Of a DNA stretch of 5,584 nucleotides, positions 1 through 5,584 are shown piece after piece; within the stretch, counting starts at the first letter, position 1, and every line of letters starts with the position of its first letter. This DNA comes from Nitrospiraceae bacterium. GTDB taxonomy: Bacteria > Nitrospirota > Thermodesulfovibrionia > Thermodesulfovibrionales > UBA9159. The stretch covers positions 1 to 5,584 of the forward strand of contig DMNE01000335.1 of NCBI GenBank assembly GCA_003453735.1, in the 5' to 3' direction. The notes under the pieces were generated by a model, which saw nothing but the letters and a program-made list of their open reading frames with translations, was not told where the DNA came from and made no database searches. The translations under genes and the position numbers were made by a program.

Positions 1-1048
1 TCTCGACCAGCTTGCCGTCGCGCCGCATGCAGAGGATGACGGAGAAGGCGCCGATATTCATGAAGGAATAGATGAAAAGATAGTTCATCATGCTTGCAAG
101 CCCCTCGCTTCCGCCGACAATGATGCCGATGAGGGCATATCCAGCATGGGCAATGGATGAGTACGCAAGCATCCTCTTTATATTCGTCTGTGAGAGGGCG
201 AGGATGTTTCCCACTGCCATGGTGAGGATAGCAACAGGTATAAATATCGCTGTCCAGTCCACGCGAAGGCCTGCAAAGGCAATGAAGAATATCCTTCCCA
301 AAGCCGCGAACCCTGCCGCCTTCGGCCCTACAGACATAAAGGCGGTTACGGATGTTGGCGCACCCTCATACACGTCAGGGGCCCACATATGAAACGGTGC
401 AGCAGCTATCTTAAAGCCAAACGCCGAGATAAAGAGTATCATCGAGAGCATGAGAGCGGGGTTTGTCGTGATCCCGTGAGTTGTGAGGTAGCGTGCAATT
501 CCCCTTAGGTTCGTTGTTCCCGAAAGCCCGTAGATCATCGCTGTGCCGTACAGGAGAAGAGCTGAGGCAAAAGCGCCCAGGAGGAAATACTTTAGGGCAG
601 CTTCGTTTGACTTTATATCATGCCGGAGAAAACCCGCTAGGACGTATACGCTTAAAGCCATGAGTTCAAGCCCGAGGTACAGGACGATGATGTCACCGGC
701 CGACGCCATGATCATCATGCCGAGGGTCGCAAAGAGCATGAGGGTATAATATTCACCGAAACTGATCTTCTCGACCTCGATATACTTGATGGAGATGAGC
801 GTTGACAACACCAAATTGATAAGAAAAATGAACTTAAAAAAGAGACTGTAGCTATCTGCCAGGTACATACCTGAGAATGTCTCTCCAGATGTGCCTATAG
901 CTGCATATGCGACCACTGCAGCCGTGAAGATGCTCAGGATCGCGACAATCTCCTTCCTCTTGAGAGCAAGATCCAGAATCAACACAACCAATGTTAAACA
1001 GACCATGATGATCTCGGGCATCATCGGTTTGATATCAGGCATCTGCAT
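1..1048 (-). CDS. nuoN: NADH-quinone oxidoreductase subunit N (NuoN), C-terminus cut off by window edge
   Basis: This is the antiporter-like membrane subunit of complex I nearest to the NuoJ/K/A/H end, one of three proton-pumping units. The first 349 codons are visible; the family is usually about 480-490 residues, so roughly the last quarter lies beyond the left edge. My translation starts MQMPDIKPMMPEII and is very hydrophobic throughout. Expected channel residues are present: Glu128 in LGLELMALS, Lys153 in AALKYFLLGAF, Lys213 and His220 in FKIAAAPFHMWAPD, Lys243 in VGPKAAGF, and Tyr296 in KRMLAYSSIAHAGY. By motif alignment these match E. coli NuoN Glu133, Lys158, Lys217, His224, Lys247 and Tyr300. 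The ATG at 1048 has GGAGG 5 nt upstream. A second in-frame ATG at 1042 would sit 11 nt from it, so 1048 is preferred. It is the last nuo gene visible, 66 bp after nuoM. No frameshift is seen. Confidence 0.96.
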   Translation of the reverse strand, partial: MQMPDIKPMMPEIIMVCLTLVVLILDLALKRKEIVAILSIFTAAVVAYAAIGTSGETFSGMYLADSYSLFFKFIFLINLVLSTLISIKYIEVEKISFGEYYTLMLFATLGMMIMASAGDIIVLYLGLELMALSVYVLAGFLRHDIKSNEAALKYFLLGAFASALLLYGTAMIYGLSGTTNLRGIARYLTTHGITTNPALMLSMILFISAFGFKIAAAPFHMWAPDVYEGAPTSVTAFMSVGPKAAGFAALGRIFFIAFAGLRVDWTAIFIPVAILTMAVGNILALSQTNIKRMLAYSSIAHAGYALIGIIVGGSEGLASMMNYLFIYSFMNIGAFSVILCMRRDGKLVE

Positions 1049-1053
1049 AATAA

Positions 1054-1058
1054 CCTCC
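1054..1058 (-). promoter_or_regulatory. Shine-Dalgarno site of nuoN
   Basis: GGAGG reads on the minus strand 5 nt before the ATG at 1048. It favours that ATG over the in-frame ATG two codons later (1042), whose spacing would be 11 nt. This is a perfect core anti-16S match, so nuoN probably initiates independently rather than by coupling to nuoM, which ends 66 bp upstream. Confidence 0.75.
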
Positions 1059-1114
1059 GCTACGTGTGGAATAAAAAAAACGACGCCAAATACCGTGCAA
1101 AGCGAATCTTCAAG

Positions 1115-2653
1115 CTATGGATTTCGCATCACGGTCTCGATGACCCTGTGGGCCATTTCCGGGCCCGCCGGCATATTCATACGGTCAAGGAGATGCTGCA
1201 CCGAAACATGAATGAAACTCAGAAAGGTATCGGGATAAATACCAATCCAGAAAATAAGGAGCACCATGGGCAGAAGCGTGATGATCTCCCGCATATCCAT
1301 ATCCTGCAACCCGATGACCTTCTCATTGGTCTCCATGAAAAATACCCGCTGGTATAACCAGAGCATGTATGCCGCGCCGATAATGATGCCCGTGGCTGCA
1401 AGAACACCTGCCCATCGTTTTGCGGTAAACCCGCCCAGAACGATCAGAAACTCGCCGATGAAACCGTTCAGGCCCGGCAGGCCTATGGACGCCAGGGTGA
1501 ATAGCATGAAGAATGCTGCATAGACCGGGAGGACCGTTGCAAGGCCTCCATAGTCTTTAATCTTCCTGGAATGAGTTCTCTCATATATGATTCCGACAGA
1601 AAGGAACAGTCCGCCGGTTATGATACCGTGATTGACCATCTGGAGTATGCCGCCCTCGAGGCCTTGCACGTTCAAGGCAAAGATACCCAGAGTCACAAAC
1701 CCCATATGGCTAACTGAGCTATAAGCGATGAGGCGCTTCAAGTCCGTCTGCGCAAGGCAGACTACAGCACCGTAGATTATGGCAATAACCGAGAGGACCA
1801 TCATGGGAATCGTCATAGCCTTTGCCGCATCGGGAAAGAGGGGAATGCTGAACCTGAGAAAACCATATGCCCCCATCTTGATGAGAACCGCTGCGAGGAC
1901 TACGCTTCCCGCGGTCGGAGCCTCGGTGTGTGCATCGGGGAGCCACGTGTGAAAGGGGAACATGGGGACCTTTACCGCGAAGGCCGCGAAGAATGCCCAG
2001 AACAGCCAGAACTGGATATGGTACGGGTAGGCATGTGTCGTGAGTGACAGGATATCGAAGGTCTTCCCTGCGGAGAAATATAGTACGATAATGCCCACCA
2101 GCATGAGGACGCTCCCGACAAGGGTGTAGAGGAAGAATTTTATGGCGGCGTACACCCTGTTCGGTCCTCCCCAAACACCGATGAGAAGAAACATGGGTAT
2201 GAGCATTGCCTCCCAGAACAGATAGAAGAGGAAGAAATCGAGGGAAGAGAAGACTCCGATCATGGCTCCCTCCAAGACAAGGAGAGCGATGTAGAATTCT
2301 TTGACCTTGGTTTTTACGGAGTTCCACGAAATCGTGATGCAGAGGATCGTCACGAGGGTGCTGAGGAGAACGAAGAGGACGCTGATGCCGTCTATTCCCA
2401 CATAGTAGGTGATGCCCCATGATGGTATCCATTGATACTTTTCCACGAACTGCATGAAATGCGTTGTCTTATCGAACCCCGTAAACAGCGGCAAGGAAAG
2501 GAGGAATACAGCGATGCTGACGAAAAGAGCGGTCCATTTTATGAGCAGCTCCTGAGTCCTGCTTACGAAAAGGAGCATCGCAGCGCCGATCAGCGGAACA
2601 AATATCAGTGCACTGAGAGCGGGATAGGCAAGGCCGTTCGTTAACGTCTCCAT
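1115..2653 (-). CDS. nuoM: NADH-quinone oxidoreductase subunit M (NuoM)
   Basis: This is the middle antiporter-like subunit of the complex I membrane arm, homologous to Mrp antiporter subunits, and forms one proton channel. At 512 residues it has the usual NuoM length (E. coli 509) with about 14 predicted membrane helices. Key residues visible are Glu148 in LFWEAMLIPMFLLIG (E. coli Glu144), Lys228 in AVKVPMFPFHTWLPDAHTEAP (E. coli Lys234), Lys259 in VLIKMGAYG (Lys265), His342 in MVNHGIITGGLF (His348) and Glu401 in GFIGEF (Glu407). The HTWLPDAHTEAPT and KRLIAYSSVSHMGF signatures separate it from NuoL and NuoN. The ATG at 2653 follows AAAGGAG with 4 nt spacing; the gene ends in TAG. It lies between nuoL (102 bp upstream) and nuoN (66 bp downstream). 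There is only one nuoM here, so the window does not show the duplicated-NuoM arrangement known from some Nitrospira. Confidence 0.98.
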   Translation of the reverse strand: METLTNGLAYPALSALIFVPLIGAAMLLFVSRTQELLIKWTALFVSIAVFLLSLPLFTGFDKTTHFMQFVEKYQWIPSWGITYYVGIDGISVLFVLLSTLVTILCITISWNSVKTKVKEFYIALLVLEGAMIGVFSSLDFFLFYLFWEAMLIPMFLLIGVWGGPNRVYAAIKFFLYTLVGSVLMLVGIIVLYFSAGKTFDILSLTTHAYPYHIQFWLFWAFFAAFAVKVPMFPFHTWLPDAHTEAPTAGSVVLAAVLIKMGAYGFLRFSIPLFPDAAKAMTIPMMVLSVIAIIYGAVVCLAQTDLKRLIAYSSVSHMGFVTLGIFALNVQGLEGGILQMVNHGIITGGLFLSVGIIYERTHSRKIKDYGGLATVLPVYAAFFMLFTLASIGLPGLNGFIGEFLIVLGGFTAKRWAGVLAATGIIIGAAYMLWLYQRVFFMETNEKVIGLQDMDMREIITLLPMVLLIFWIGIYPDTFLSFIHVSVQHLLDRMNMPAGPEMAHRVIETVMRNP

Positions 2654-2657
2654 AGAG

Positions 2658-2664
2658 CTCCTTT
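2658..2664 (-). promoter_or_regulatory. Shine-Dalgarno site of nuoM
   Basis: AAAGGAG reads on the minus strand 4 nt before the nuoM ATG. It is a strong site, so nuoM can initiate on its own despite the 102-bp distance from the end of nuoL. It lies inside a short out-of-frame ORF (2742 to 2641) that overlaps the nuoM start. Confidence 0.7.
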
Positions 2665-2687
2665 CATGGAAAAATCGTTCTGCGTAA

Positions 2688-2700
2688 AGCGTAATACGCT
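2688..2700. repeat. 13-bp perfect palindrome in the nuoL-nuoM spacer
   Basis: On the plus strand AGCGTAATACGCT consists of 6-bp arms, AGCGTA and TACGCT, around a single central base. A further GCGTA lies 2 bp before it (2682-2686), so an alternative 5-bp stem with an 8-nt loop can also be drawn between 2682-2686 and 2695-2699. It sits in the middle of the spacer, about 35 bp before the nuoM start. The arms are too close together to form a good hairpin as a 13-mer. It could be an operator-like site, a degraded dispersed repeat or chance. The sequence itself is certain, the function unknown. Confidence 0.4.
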
Positions 2701-2755
2701 GATGGATAGTTTCTGTCCGTAGTGCTCATTCTCATCATGCATTGTCCGTCGTGTT

Positions 2756-4687
2756 TTACCACAGCAAGGCTATCGCAATAGCGACAAACACGCCTATGGC
2801 TATGATCGTCGCGTATTGATGCACCACCCCCGTCTGAACCTTCCTTAATTTTTCAGAGAATCTGCCGATAGAGGCCGGCAGTCCATTTACAATGCCTTCG
2901 ATGATCTTCCCATCAGTGACGCCTACGATAAGGCTATTGGCTATCCAGAGGGTCGGCCTCACGATGATATGGTTATAAAGTTCATCCACGTAATATTTGT
3001 TCCACAGGACTTTATAGGGCCAGGCAAATATCTGGCCAAGCCTCCGGGGAAGGTCCGTTTTCCTGAGGTAGAGGAACATTGCAGCACCTATTCCTGCGAG
3101 CCCCATGAGTATGGAAAGGGCCATAATGGCGGTTTCCTGAGCAGGAGTCCCCTCACCCTTTGCATGCCCGACAACAGGGGCGAGGAACTCCCCAAATGCA
3201 TCAGGGGAAAGGCCGATTTTTTCGGCTATCAGCGGCGAAACACCGATATATCCAGCCGCCACGGCTCCCCCTGCCAGTAAGACGAGAGGAATTATCATAA
3301 CTTTCGGAGATTCATGAAGATGGTGCTCCTGCTCATGGGTGCCCCTGAATTCTCCGTGGAATGCCAGGTATATGATCCTGAAGGAATAAAATGCGGTAAG
3401 AAGTGCTGTGAGCGCCCCAATGAGAAAGAGGATCTGACCCAGGGGGCCAGAGGAGTAAGCCCTCCAGAGAATCTCGTCCTTGCTGAAGAAGCCTGCAAAA
3501 CCCGGGATGCCTGATATGCTCAGGGAGGCAAGGAGGAACGTCCAGTACGTCCATGGCAGGTATTTCTTCAGCCCGCCCATCTTCTGGATATCCAGTTCTC
3601 CTGCCATGGCATGCATGACACTGCCGGCACCGAGGAATAGAAGAGCCTTAAAAAAAGCATGGGTAAAGAGATGGAATATCCCTGCGCTGTATGCCCCGAC
3701 ACCACAGGCGAGGAACATATATCCGAGCTGACTTACCGTCGAGTACGCGATTATCCTCTTGATATCGTTTTGGACCAGGGCTATGGTCCCCGCAAAGAGC
3801 GCTGTTACCGCGCCGACCACCGCAACCACATTCATGGCAACGGGGGAGAGATTGAAAATGGGATTGCAGCGGGCAACCATGAATACTCCAGCAGTGACCA
3901 TGGTTGCAGCATGGATCAGAGCACTGACCGGTGTGGGGCCTTCCATGGCATCGGGCAGCCAGACGTGCAGCGGTATCTGGGCGGATTTGCCGGCAGCGCC
4001 ACAGAAGAGCAAGAGCGCGATAAGGGTGACGAGATTCACCTCCAGCCCGAGGAATGATACGGTCTGACCGGCCAAACTGCCTACAGCGGCGAAGACCGGG
4101 ACGTAGTGCAGCGTGCCGACGGCGAGAAAAATCATGATCACGCCGATGCCAAACCCGAAGTCACCGAACCTATTGACGATGAACGCCTTTTTCCCGGCAT
4201 CCGACGCTGATTTTTTCTGATACCAGAAGCCGATGAGGAAATAAGAACAGAGGCCGACGGCTTCCCACCCAAAGTAGAGCTGGAGGAAATTGTTTGCCAT
4301 AACGAGCATGAGCATGGAGAAGGTGAAAAGGCTCAGGTAAGCGAAGAACCGGTAATAGCCTTTATCACCATGCATGTATCCGATGGAATAGATATGCACG
4401 AGGGAGCTGACCGTGGTTACCACAATAAGCATCACCGCCGTGAGTTGGTCTACGAGGAAGCCTACCGATACCCTGAACCCTCCGGAGATTATCCATGTGT
4501 AAAGGTCTTCGTTGACGATCTTCCCGTTCATAACCGTTGAGACGGTCATGAGGGATATCGCCCAAGAAGCGAGAACGGCAAGCGTTGACACCCAATGGGC
4601 CTTGTCCTTTACAAAATTCCTGCCGAAGATGATGTTGATAAAGAATGCCGCAAGGGGAAGAAACGGTATTAAGAGATAATTATCCAT
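2756..4687 (-). CDS. nuoL: NADH-quinone oxidoreductase subunit L (NuoL)
   Basis: This is the distal antiporter-like subunit of complex I, forming the outermost proton channel and contributing the lateral helix that braces the membrane arm. At 643 residues it is close to the usual 610-650. Channel residues seen are Glu142 in FGWEAVGLCSYFLIGFW (E. coli Glu144), Asp176 in VNRFGDFGF (Asp178), Lys234 in AAGKSAQIPLHVWLPDAMEG (Lys229), His259 in ALIHAATMVTAG (His254), His339, His343 and Lys347 in HLFTHAFFKALLFLGAGS (His334, His338, Lys342) and Lys403/Asp404 in FFSKDEIL (Lys399/Asp400). A histidine-rich loop at about 449-459 ends in HESP, as in many NuoL. The C-terminal part includes NKYYVDELYN (563-572), the lateral-helix region (about 547-620) and a final anchor helix (about 624-643). 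The ATG at 4687 has GGAG 6 nt upstream. Length and lateral helix look ordinary, without the extension expected of a two-NuoM complex. Confidence 0.98.
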   Translation of the reverse strand: MDNYLLIPFLPLAAFFINIIFGRNFVKDKAHWVSTLAVLASWAISLMTVSTVMNGKIVNEDLYTWIISGGFRVSVGFLVDQLTAVMLIVVTTVSSLVHIYSIGYMHGDKGYYRFFAYLSLFTFSMLMLVMANNFLQLYFGWEAVGLCSYFLIGFWYQKKSASDAGKKAFIVNRFGDFGFGIGVIMIFLAVGTLHYVPVFAAVGSLAGQTVSFLGLEVNLVTLIALLLFCGAAGKSAQIPLHVWLPDAMEGPTPVSALIHAATMVTAGVFMVARCNPIFNLSPVAMNVVAVVGAVTALFAGTIALVQNDIKRIIAYSTVSQLGYMFLACGVGAYSAGIFHLFTHAFFKALLFLGAGSVMHAMAGELDIQKMGGLKKYLPWTYWTFLLASLSISGIPGFAGFFSKDEILWRAYSSGPLGQILFLIGALTALLTAFYSFRIIYLAFHGEFRGTHEQEHHLHESPKVMIIPLVLLAGGAVAAGYIGVSPLIAEKIGLSPDAFGEFLAPVVGHAKGEGTPAQETAIMALSILMGLAGIGAAMFLYLRKTDLPRRLGQIFAWPYKVLWNKYYVDELYNHIIVRPTLWIANSLIVGVTDGKIIEGIVNGLPASIGRFSEKLRKVQTGVVHQYATIIAIGVFVAIAIALLW

Positions 4688-4693
4688 AGCTTA

Positions 4694-4697
4694 CTCC
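4694..4697 (-). promoter_or_regulatory. Shine-Dalgarno site of nuoL
   Basis: GGAG reads on the minus strand 6 nt before the nuoL ATG at 4687, inside the 45-bp nuoK-nuoL spacer. No other in-frame start competes with it closely, so it supports the chosen start. Confidence 0.65.
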
Positions 4698-4732
4698 AGT
4701 GCGTACTGTTGCGTTTTTAGTGTGAATTTCTA

Positions 4733-5035
4733 TCACCCCTTCATCTCGTTCACTTCATCCACATTAGTCGTCGCCTTGTTTCTAAACAGGGCGATGATGA
4801 TCGCGAGCCCTATGGCTGCCTCTGCCGCTGCCACGGCTATAATAAAGAACACCAGGATCTGGCCCCTCATGTCATTCAGCTGACGGCTGAAAGAAACGAG
4901 GCTAATGTTCGCTGCGTTTAACATAAGCTCTATGGACATGAACATGATGATGATGTTCCTTCTTGTGAGGAAGCCTGCGACGCCTATAGCGAATATCGTG
5001 GCACTGAGCCAGAGATACCAATGTAAAGGAACCAT
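4733..5035 (-). CDS. nuoK: NADH-quinone oxidoreductase subunit K (NuoK)
   Basis: This is a small three-helix membrane subunit of complex I (homologue of mitochondrial ND4L and MrpC) that links the quinone-site module to the antiporter subunits. From the ATG at 5035 it has exactly 100 residues, the same as E. coli NuoK, and starts [12 protein letters not shown], aligning with the E. coli start MIPLQHGLILAA. The two essential membrane glutamates are at identical positions: Glu36 in [13 protein letters not shown] and Glu72 in [11 protein letters not shown]. The Arg25-Arg26 loop pair is also kept. Helices lie at about 5-23, 28-50 and 58-84, and the tail ends EVNEMKG, like other NuoK. A longer reading from TTG at 5041 adds two residues (MT) but leaves no gap to the AAGGAG site; from ATG the spacing is 6 nt. 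It begins 2 bp after the nuoJ stop, so translation is probably coupled. Confidence 0.98.
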   Translation of the reverse strand: MVPLHWYLWLSATIFAIGVAGFLTRRNIIIMFMSIELMLNAANISLVSFSRQLNDMRGQILVFFIIAVAAAEAAIGLAIIIALFRNKATTNVDEVNEMKG

Positions 5036-5037
5036 CG

Positions 5038-5550
5038 TCAACTCCTTAATCTTTTCTTTGCAAGCACGATCGCCCCTATGAGTGCAACGAGGAGCAATAG
5101 GGAAACGATCTCAAAGGGGTAGAGGTAGTCTGTGTAGAGTATCCGTCCGAGCACCTTCGTGTTCGTCTCTGCCTCCATGAGTTCAGGAGTGAAAGCGCCC
5201 TTGGGACCAAGAACAAATGTCCGCAGAGAAAAAATTGTTACCATGAATAATGCCAGGGCTGTAGACAATGCCAATGGCCAGGGTCCCACAAACCTCTCCA
5301 CCATAAGCGTTTCCCTCAGATTCAGGAGCAAGACCACAAAGAGAAACAGGACAAGAATGGCTCCTGCGTACACCATGATCTGGATGGCCGCGAGAAACTC
5401 GGCGCCTAAGGTGAGGTACAGACCCGCGATATGGAAAAACATGAGCAGCATGAAGAGCACACTGTGCACGGGATTTCTTGTCGTGATAACAAAGAGAGAG
5501 AGAATGATTATTACGCCTGCGAGATAGGCAAAGAGTAATTCAGCGGTCAT
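5038..5550 (-). CDS. nuoJ: NADH-quinone oxidoreductase subunit J (NuoJ)
   Basis: This is a membrane subunit of complex I (homologue of mitochondrial ND6) at the junction between the quinone module and the pumps. Its third helix switches conformation at a pi-bulge during turnover. It has 170 residues and five predicted helices at about 2-22, 29-49, 56-76, 91-113 and 146-164. The family signature is clear: [13 protein letters not shown] after helix 1, then the helix-3 motif [21 protein letters not shown] with Tyr61 (E. coli Tyr59). The end, [23 protein letters not shown], is also typical. The acidic residue near helix 3 is Glu51 in [10 protein letters not shown], while the position of E. coli Glu55 is Gln57. 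The ATG at 5550 has AGGAG with 5 nt spacing. The start overlaps the stop of the upstream frame as ATGA, and the stop is 2 bp before nuoK. Confidence 0.97.
   Translation of the reverse strand: MTAELLFAYLAGVIIILSLFVITTRNPVHSVLFMLLMFFHIAGLYLTLGAEFLAAIQIMVYAGAILVLFLFVVLLLNLRETLMVERFVGPWPLALSTALALFMVTIFSLRTFVLGPKGAFTPELMEAETNTKVLGRILYTDYLYPFEIVSLLLLVALIGAIVLAKKRLRS
5042..5047 (-). promoter_or_regulatory. Shine-Dalgarno site of nuoK, decides the start
   Basis: AAGGAG on the minus strand lies within the last codons of nuoJ. It is 6 nt from the ATG at 5035 but directly abuts the in-frame TTG at 5041, which could not be used efficiently at zero spacing. It therefore assigns the nuoK start to 5035. 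Confidence 0.8.
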
Positions 5551-5584
5551 AGGGTCTCCTTCCGCCTCTTGAATACCGCCTGGT
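5547..5584 (-). CDS. C-terminal tail of the upstream gene, probably nuoI (partial)
   Basis: Only the last 11 codons and a stop fit in the window. One minus-strand frame reads [11 protein letters not shown] and then TGA, with the stop sharing ATGA with the nuoJ start. This 4-bp overlap is the usual junction in tight operons. The short basic, hydrophilic tail is compatible with the cytoplasmic C-terminus of NuoI, the 2[4Fe-4S] ferredoxin-like subunit that normally precedes nuoJ. No iron-sulfur motif is visible, so the identity rests on gene order only. Another frame (TRRYSRGG...) also stays open to beyond the nuoJ start and cannot be strictly excluded. Confidence 0.4.
   Translation of the reverse strand, partial: QAVFKRRKETL
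5556..5560 (-). promoter_or_regulatory. Shine-Dalgarno site of nuoJ
   Basis: AGGAG reads on the minus strand 5 nt before the nuoJ ATG, within the last codons of the preceding reading frame. It supports the 5550 start; the frame stays open upstream to the window edge but offers no ATG, GTG or TTG there. Confidence 0.7.

Noticed and set aside
90..392. Plus-strand open frame opposite nuoN
   Set aside because: It is antisense to the conserved NuoN region (KRMLAYSS, AGYALIG) and has no family resemblance.
1073..1130. Intrinsic terminator after nuoM
   Set aside because: There is a T run, but only about 3 complementary base pairs can be drawn just upstream, and an SD and nuoN follow at once.
1719..2432. 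Long 237-codon open frame on the minus strand inside nuoM
   Set aside because: It is out of frame with NuoM. Its product is rich in His, Arg and Pro with no membrane or family signature, whereas the overlapping NuoM frame has all conserved channel residues. It is a shadow frame.
3659..4057. 132-codon plus-strand open frame opposite nuoL
   Set aside because: It is antisense to the conserved core of NuoL, has no SD, shows no recognisable motif and overlaps another plus-strand open frame. Its openness follows from codon bias of the real gene.
4697..4708. Small inverted repeat CAGT-GCGT-ACTG before the nuoL SD
   Set aside because: A 4-bp stem is expected by chance, and it is too weak to be called a regulatory hairpin without conservation data.
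5159..5527. 122-codon plus-strand open frame opposite nuoJ
   Set aside because: It is antisense to the clearly conserved NuoJ helices and shows no motif or SD support.

Overview
The window holds the membrane-arm half of a bacterial respiratory complex I (NADH:quinone oxidoreductase, NDH-1) operon, read entirely from the minus strand. In transcription order (right to left) it contains the last codons of an upstream gene (probably nuoI), then nuoJ, nuoK, nuoL, nuoM and the first 349 codons of nuoN, which runs off the left edge. This is the classical J-K-L-M-N order, and every subunit is recognisable from its conserved proton-channel residues.

Layout: an upstream tail overlaps nuoJ by ATGA. nuoJ and nuoK are separated by 2 bp, nuoK and nuoL by 45 bp, nuoL and nuoM by 102 bp, and nuoM and nuoN by 66 bp. 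Every complete start has a clear purine-rich Shine-Dalgarno sequence 4-6 nt upstream. No convincing promoter or intrinsic terminator lies between the genes, so they are probably cotranscribed from a promoter to the right of the window. Coding sequence fills nearly all of it, and no gene-free stretch reaches 300 bases.

How the genes work together: NuoJ and NuoK are small membrane subunits next to the quinone site. They relay redox-driven conformational and protonation changes into the three antiporter-like subunits NuoN, NuoM and NuoL. NuoL also carries the long lateral helix that runs along the arm. The lysines, glutamates and histidines expected on the central hydrophilic axis are present in all of them, so the pump looks functional.

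Organism: a bacterium of roughly balanced base composition. Strong SD sequences, a complete separate nuoJKLMN set and an ordinary NuoL length fit a Gram-negative respiratory lineage such as Desulfobacterota or Nitrospirota. That placement is an impression from protein flavour, not proof. I see no mobile element, CRISPR array, RNA gene or undescribed system. The points worth a second look are small: the true nuoK start, the comparatively long nuoL-nuoM spacer with a perfect palindrome and a short overlapping ORF, and a shifted acidic residue in NuoJ.
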